Source of the DNA: Turritopsis dohrnii
Taxonomy: Eukaryota; Cnidaria; Hydrozoa; Anthoathecata; Oceaniidae
Assembly: GCA_027922465.2 (NCBI GenBank)
Contig: BQMF02000041.1
Location: forward strand, 930,001-994,000
DNA length: 64,000 nt
Reading direction: 5' to 3'
Part shown: positions 61,775 to 64,000 of the stretch, piece by piece
Layout of the letters: each line of letters starts with the position of its first letter
Position numbering within the stretch: position 1 is the first letter of the stretch
Position numbers and translations under genes: made by a program
The notes under the pieces: model-generated
What the model saw: the letters and a program-made list of their open reading frames with translations, nothing else
Database searches by the model: none
What the model was told of the DNA's origin: nothing

Positions 61775-61816
61775 AGTTAGACTCAGTGGAGATTGTAGAT
61801 TGAACCCATACATCGC
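61775..61816 (-). pseudogene. Orphan fragment of the claudin-like gene
   Basis: About 42 bp matches 62484-62525 of the claudin-like copy 2, encoding DVWVQSTISTESNY. Nothing else of the gene is present around it. This is a third, tiny copy. Confidence 0.75.
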
Positions 61817-62076
61817 GAATACTTGTTATTCGTAAATTGTTCATATTTCAAAAAATGTATGCGAATATATGTATATATAGATGTATATATGCTATTGGTA
61901 ACATTGGTTTTCCATGGCTAATATGTAATGGCTAATATCAAATTATGTGCAAAATTTGCTGAAAACTTTTTTGGATTCTAATTGATTCGATGATTTCCCT
62001 TGTTAAGTAAATAGAGAAAATCAACTTGTAAAAAAAAAGAAACAGGTTTGTAGCTTCAACAATCCATTAAATCATT

Positions 62077-62598
62077 TTAATCGTCTTGATCTTCTATATT
62101 TACTGCAAAAATAACACAACCATAAATGGGAACAAAAAATGTAGCGAACCAACCAACAATATACGACCACCCCCACTTGAAATTTCGCGCTGGTGTCGGC
62201 CCTTCAATAGCTGTGTACACTGATAACGCTATCATCATTAAAAATGGTCCCATTAGCATTTGTGAGGAAGCTTTCATTAATGTCAATTTGGAATCCCAAT
62301 GATTGATGATCGCTAATAAAATACCGAACAATTGACTACCAGCAGCAATGCAACTGAGGACGCGAACAGATTGCAACCATGTTGGAGCAATTTCGTGGTT
62401 ATAAATTTTGTCAATCATCTTACAGGAATCTTTACGATTTGTATAACATACCTCCCAAATTCCATATCGCTCGACACGAGAAAAGTTAGACTCTGTGGAG
62501 ATTGTAGATTGAACCCATACATCGCCAGCTATGCATACCAGAAATAAGACCAGTGCCAAAGCACAGCCAAATATGGTTATCAGGTTATGAACTCTCAT
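62077..62598 (-). CDS. Claudin/PMP22-like four-span membrane protein, copy 2
   Basis: 173 aa in one exon, with the same four-span layout as 40881-41396 and the loop signature W...GIWEVCYTNRKDSC. Differences cluster in the loop after the Cys pair (MIDKIYNHEIAPTWLQS versus IIDKMFPLEMAPRWLQA) and in the segment before span 3 (HWDSKLTLMKASSQMLMG). The last spans (IALSVYTAIEGPTP, WGWSYI.GWFATFFVPIYGCVIFAV) are nearly invariant. The tail is acidic (NIEDQDD). The intact frame with clustered differences suggests that both copies are functional and diverging. Start chosen at MRVHNL, shared by both. Confidence 0.8.
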   Translation of the reverse strand: MRVHNLITIFGCALALVLFLVCIAGDVWVQSTISTESNFSRVERYGIWEVCYTNRKDSCKMIDKIYNHEIAPTWLQSVRVLSCIAAGSQLFGILLAIINHWDSKLTLMKASSQMLMGPFLMMIALSVYTAIEGPTPARNFKWGWSYIVGWFATFFVPIYGCVIFAVNIEDQDD

Positions 62599-62734
62599 AT
62601 TTTAGTTGGTTGTATTAACTATAACACAATGTTAAATAAATCATGCATGCATTTTGTAGTCATGCCATTTTCGCCATTTGTAATCTATTTTATGAAGTTA
62701 TATGTTATGGATAGATTGTCAATATCATAAATCA

Positions 62735-63205
62735 AACTAGAAGCCATTAGGTTTGAACAATTTCCGCATCAGCGCTTGAGAAAATTGCTTTAGGCTAATT
62801 TTCAAGATATCTGAATGACCTGTACACTGACTAATAATTTGATACAGTCTGGAATTCATCAAATTACTCCCTTCTTTAATTTATTTAACTTAATCTTGAC
62901 CACTTTGCAATTCACTATGAGTTTCGGGGCCAGAACAACAGTTCACCAATATCTTGCGCATGATGTTTATTCATGAAAATTGAAGATTTTTCGAAATTTG
63001 GTCCAAATTTGGCCCAAATCGTCCAATTTTAGTCAATTCTGACAAAATGACTGTCAAATTTGAAATCAGCACCTTGCCTAAATTGCCCAATTTTAGTCAA
63101 ACCTGTCCTAAGTTCCTAGCATAGGTCAGTCATTAACTATTCTGAATAAACAAACAATCCGAAATCCGAACGGACTTTCCGAAAACGACGAAAAACTGAC
63201 AGAGA
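62735..63205. repeat. Dispersed element D, short inverted copy
   Basis: Its ends match the ends of 53046-54480 in inverse orientation. It interrupts the duplicated 5' flank of claudin-like copy 2. It also contains an AAATTTGGTCCAAATTTGGC-type segment related to 53220-53290. Confidence 0.65.
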
Positions 63206-64000
63206 TAGAGAAGATAGATACATATAGATAAATAGATAGAATGTGTAAATTAATCTTTCTTGTTAGGTCTTATTAATCAAACCTATAGTCGAACACGTCA
63301 AACCTTCAACGAATTAACAAAACGAAATCTTAGTCTACATTTCAACGGTTTAGACGATATTTTGCGCCACGCGCGATGTGACAAATAAAATCCTTAACAC
63401 AATGTTCAATTGACAAATTCCCTATTTCAATTATCTCCATAGTATGTCATACAACCATCGGAATGCAGCTTTAAGCAACGCTGTTTTTATAGTTTGAAAG
63501 TTTTTTTTGCGGTTTTTCAGCAGTATGCTATAGACAGACTCCTGTAATTCGACTCTTTGCAGCTCCTCGATATTTCGCCAACAACATAACTTCATATCGA
63601 TGAATGTATCGGTTACAGTTCTCCCAAAAAGGCAATTTACGCGGTACGATTTTTCATACGATTTTTGTCGTACGGGTCGTAACGCACTGTGTAAACATAA
63701 AAAATCGTACGAGAATGTGTCGTATAATGGTGTCGTAGTACACGTCAAAAAAAAAAATGTTCAACGTGTTCAACATTCATACGATGTCGTATGTAAATTA
63801 ACCAATCATATCGAAGAAAAGAAAAAACAAACAAAACATTTGTATTCTTTTGAAGTTTTTTTTTTAAACTGAGTAGTGAAAACAAACGAAAGGATGGACA
63901 AAACACACAAAAAATAAAAACTTATTGACACTCCACAAGATAAAGAAAATCTTTGGTTTTTGATTTTTTTTTTTTGCGTCATTTTGAATTAAACGAAATG
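63206..64000. other. AT-rich right end of window
   Basis: 63280-63480 continues the duplicated claudin flank. 63630-63790 has several CGTACGATTTTT/GTCGTATG motifs, probably a MITE end. No gene is supported. Confidence 0.5.

Overview
Organism and style. This is an AT-rich animal genome segment with intron-rich genes, standard GT-AG introns and a heavy load of small inverted-repeat transposons. Gene content (class I HDAC, MOF/KAT8, a MYT1-type C2HC zinc-finger protein, PITHD1, TAMM41, claudin-like proteins) is metazoan. The compactness and the repeat style suggest an early-branching animal, most likely a cnidarian; the species cannot be fixed from the sequence alone. No bacterial or viral operon is present.

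Layout. 0-5 kb: the 3' part of a C2H2 zinc-finger transcription factor gene (minus), running off the left edge. 5.4-8.8 kb: an unrecognised small minus-strand coding region and repeats. 8.8-16.9 kb: a complete 16-exon HDAC1/2 gene (minus). 17.4-23.6 kb: a complete 9-exon KAT8 gene (plus), head to head with HDAC1, with 485 bp between the two start codons. 25-25.8 kb: an unknown, frame-disrupted coding region. 27.3-28.2 kb: a pogo/Tigger element reduced to its DNA-binding protein. 28.6-31.5 kb: a complete 6-exon MYT1-family gene (minus). 32.6-37.0 kb: PITHD1 (plus, 3 exons). 37.6-38.6 kb: intronless TAMM41 (plus). 40.9-41.4 and 62.1-62.6 kb: two intronless claudin-like paralogues (minus) inside duplicated DNA. 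From 42 kb on, the rest is mostly mobile DNA: foldback elements, a terminal-inverted-repeat element with two overlapping ORFs, MITEs, a tRNA-derived SINE, and a degraded LINE into which three MITEs and the SINE have inserted.

How the genes relate. The left half is dense in chromatin and transcription genes: a class I lysine deacetylase, a lysine acetyltransferase, a MYT1-type factor (a family known in vertebrates to recruit Sin3/HDAC complexes) and a C2H2 factor. The opposing HDAC1 and KAT8 share one divergent promoter region. Exon models for HDAC1 (588 aa), KAT8 (452 aa), MYT1-like (657 aa) and PITHD1 (205 aa) were assembled by hand; in each, the exon lengths sum to a multiple of three and the splice phases agree.

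Mobile DNA. Several families have clear termini and target-site duplications. CAGTTAGGA-ended elements have 5-bp duplications. Foldback elements ending TACGATGGCCC have 6-bp duplications. A 1.17-kb element has 26-bp inverted repeats and a CATAAA duplication. A 5'-truncated poly-A retrotransposon copy has a 15-bp duplication.
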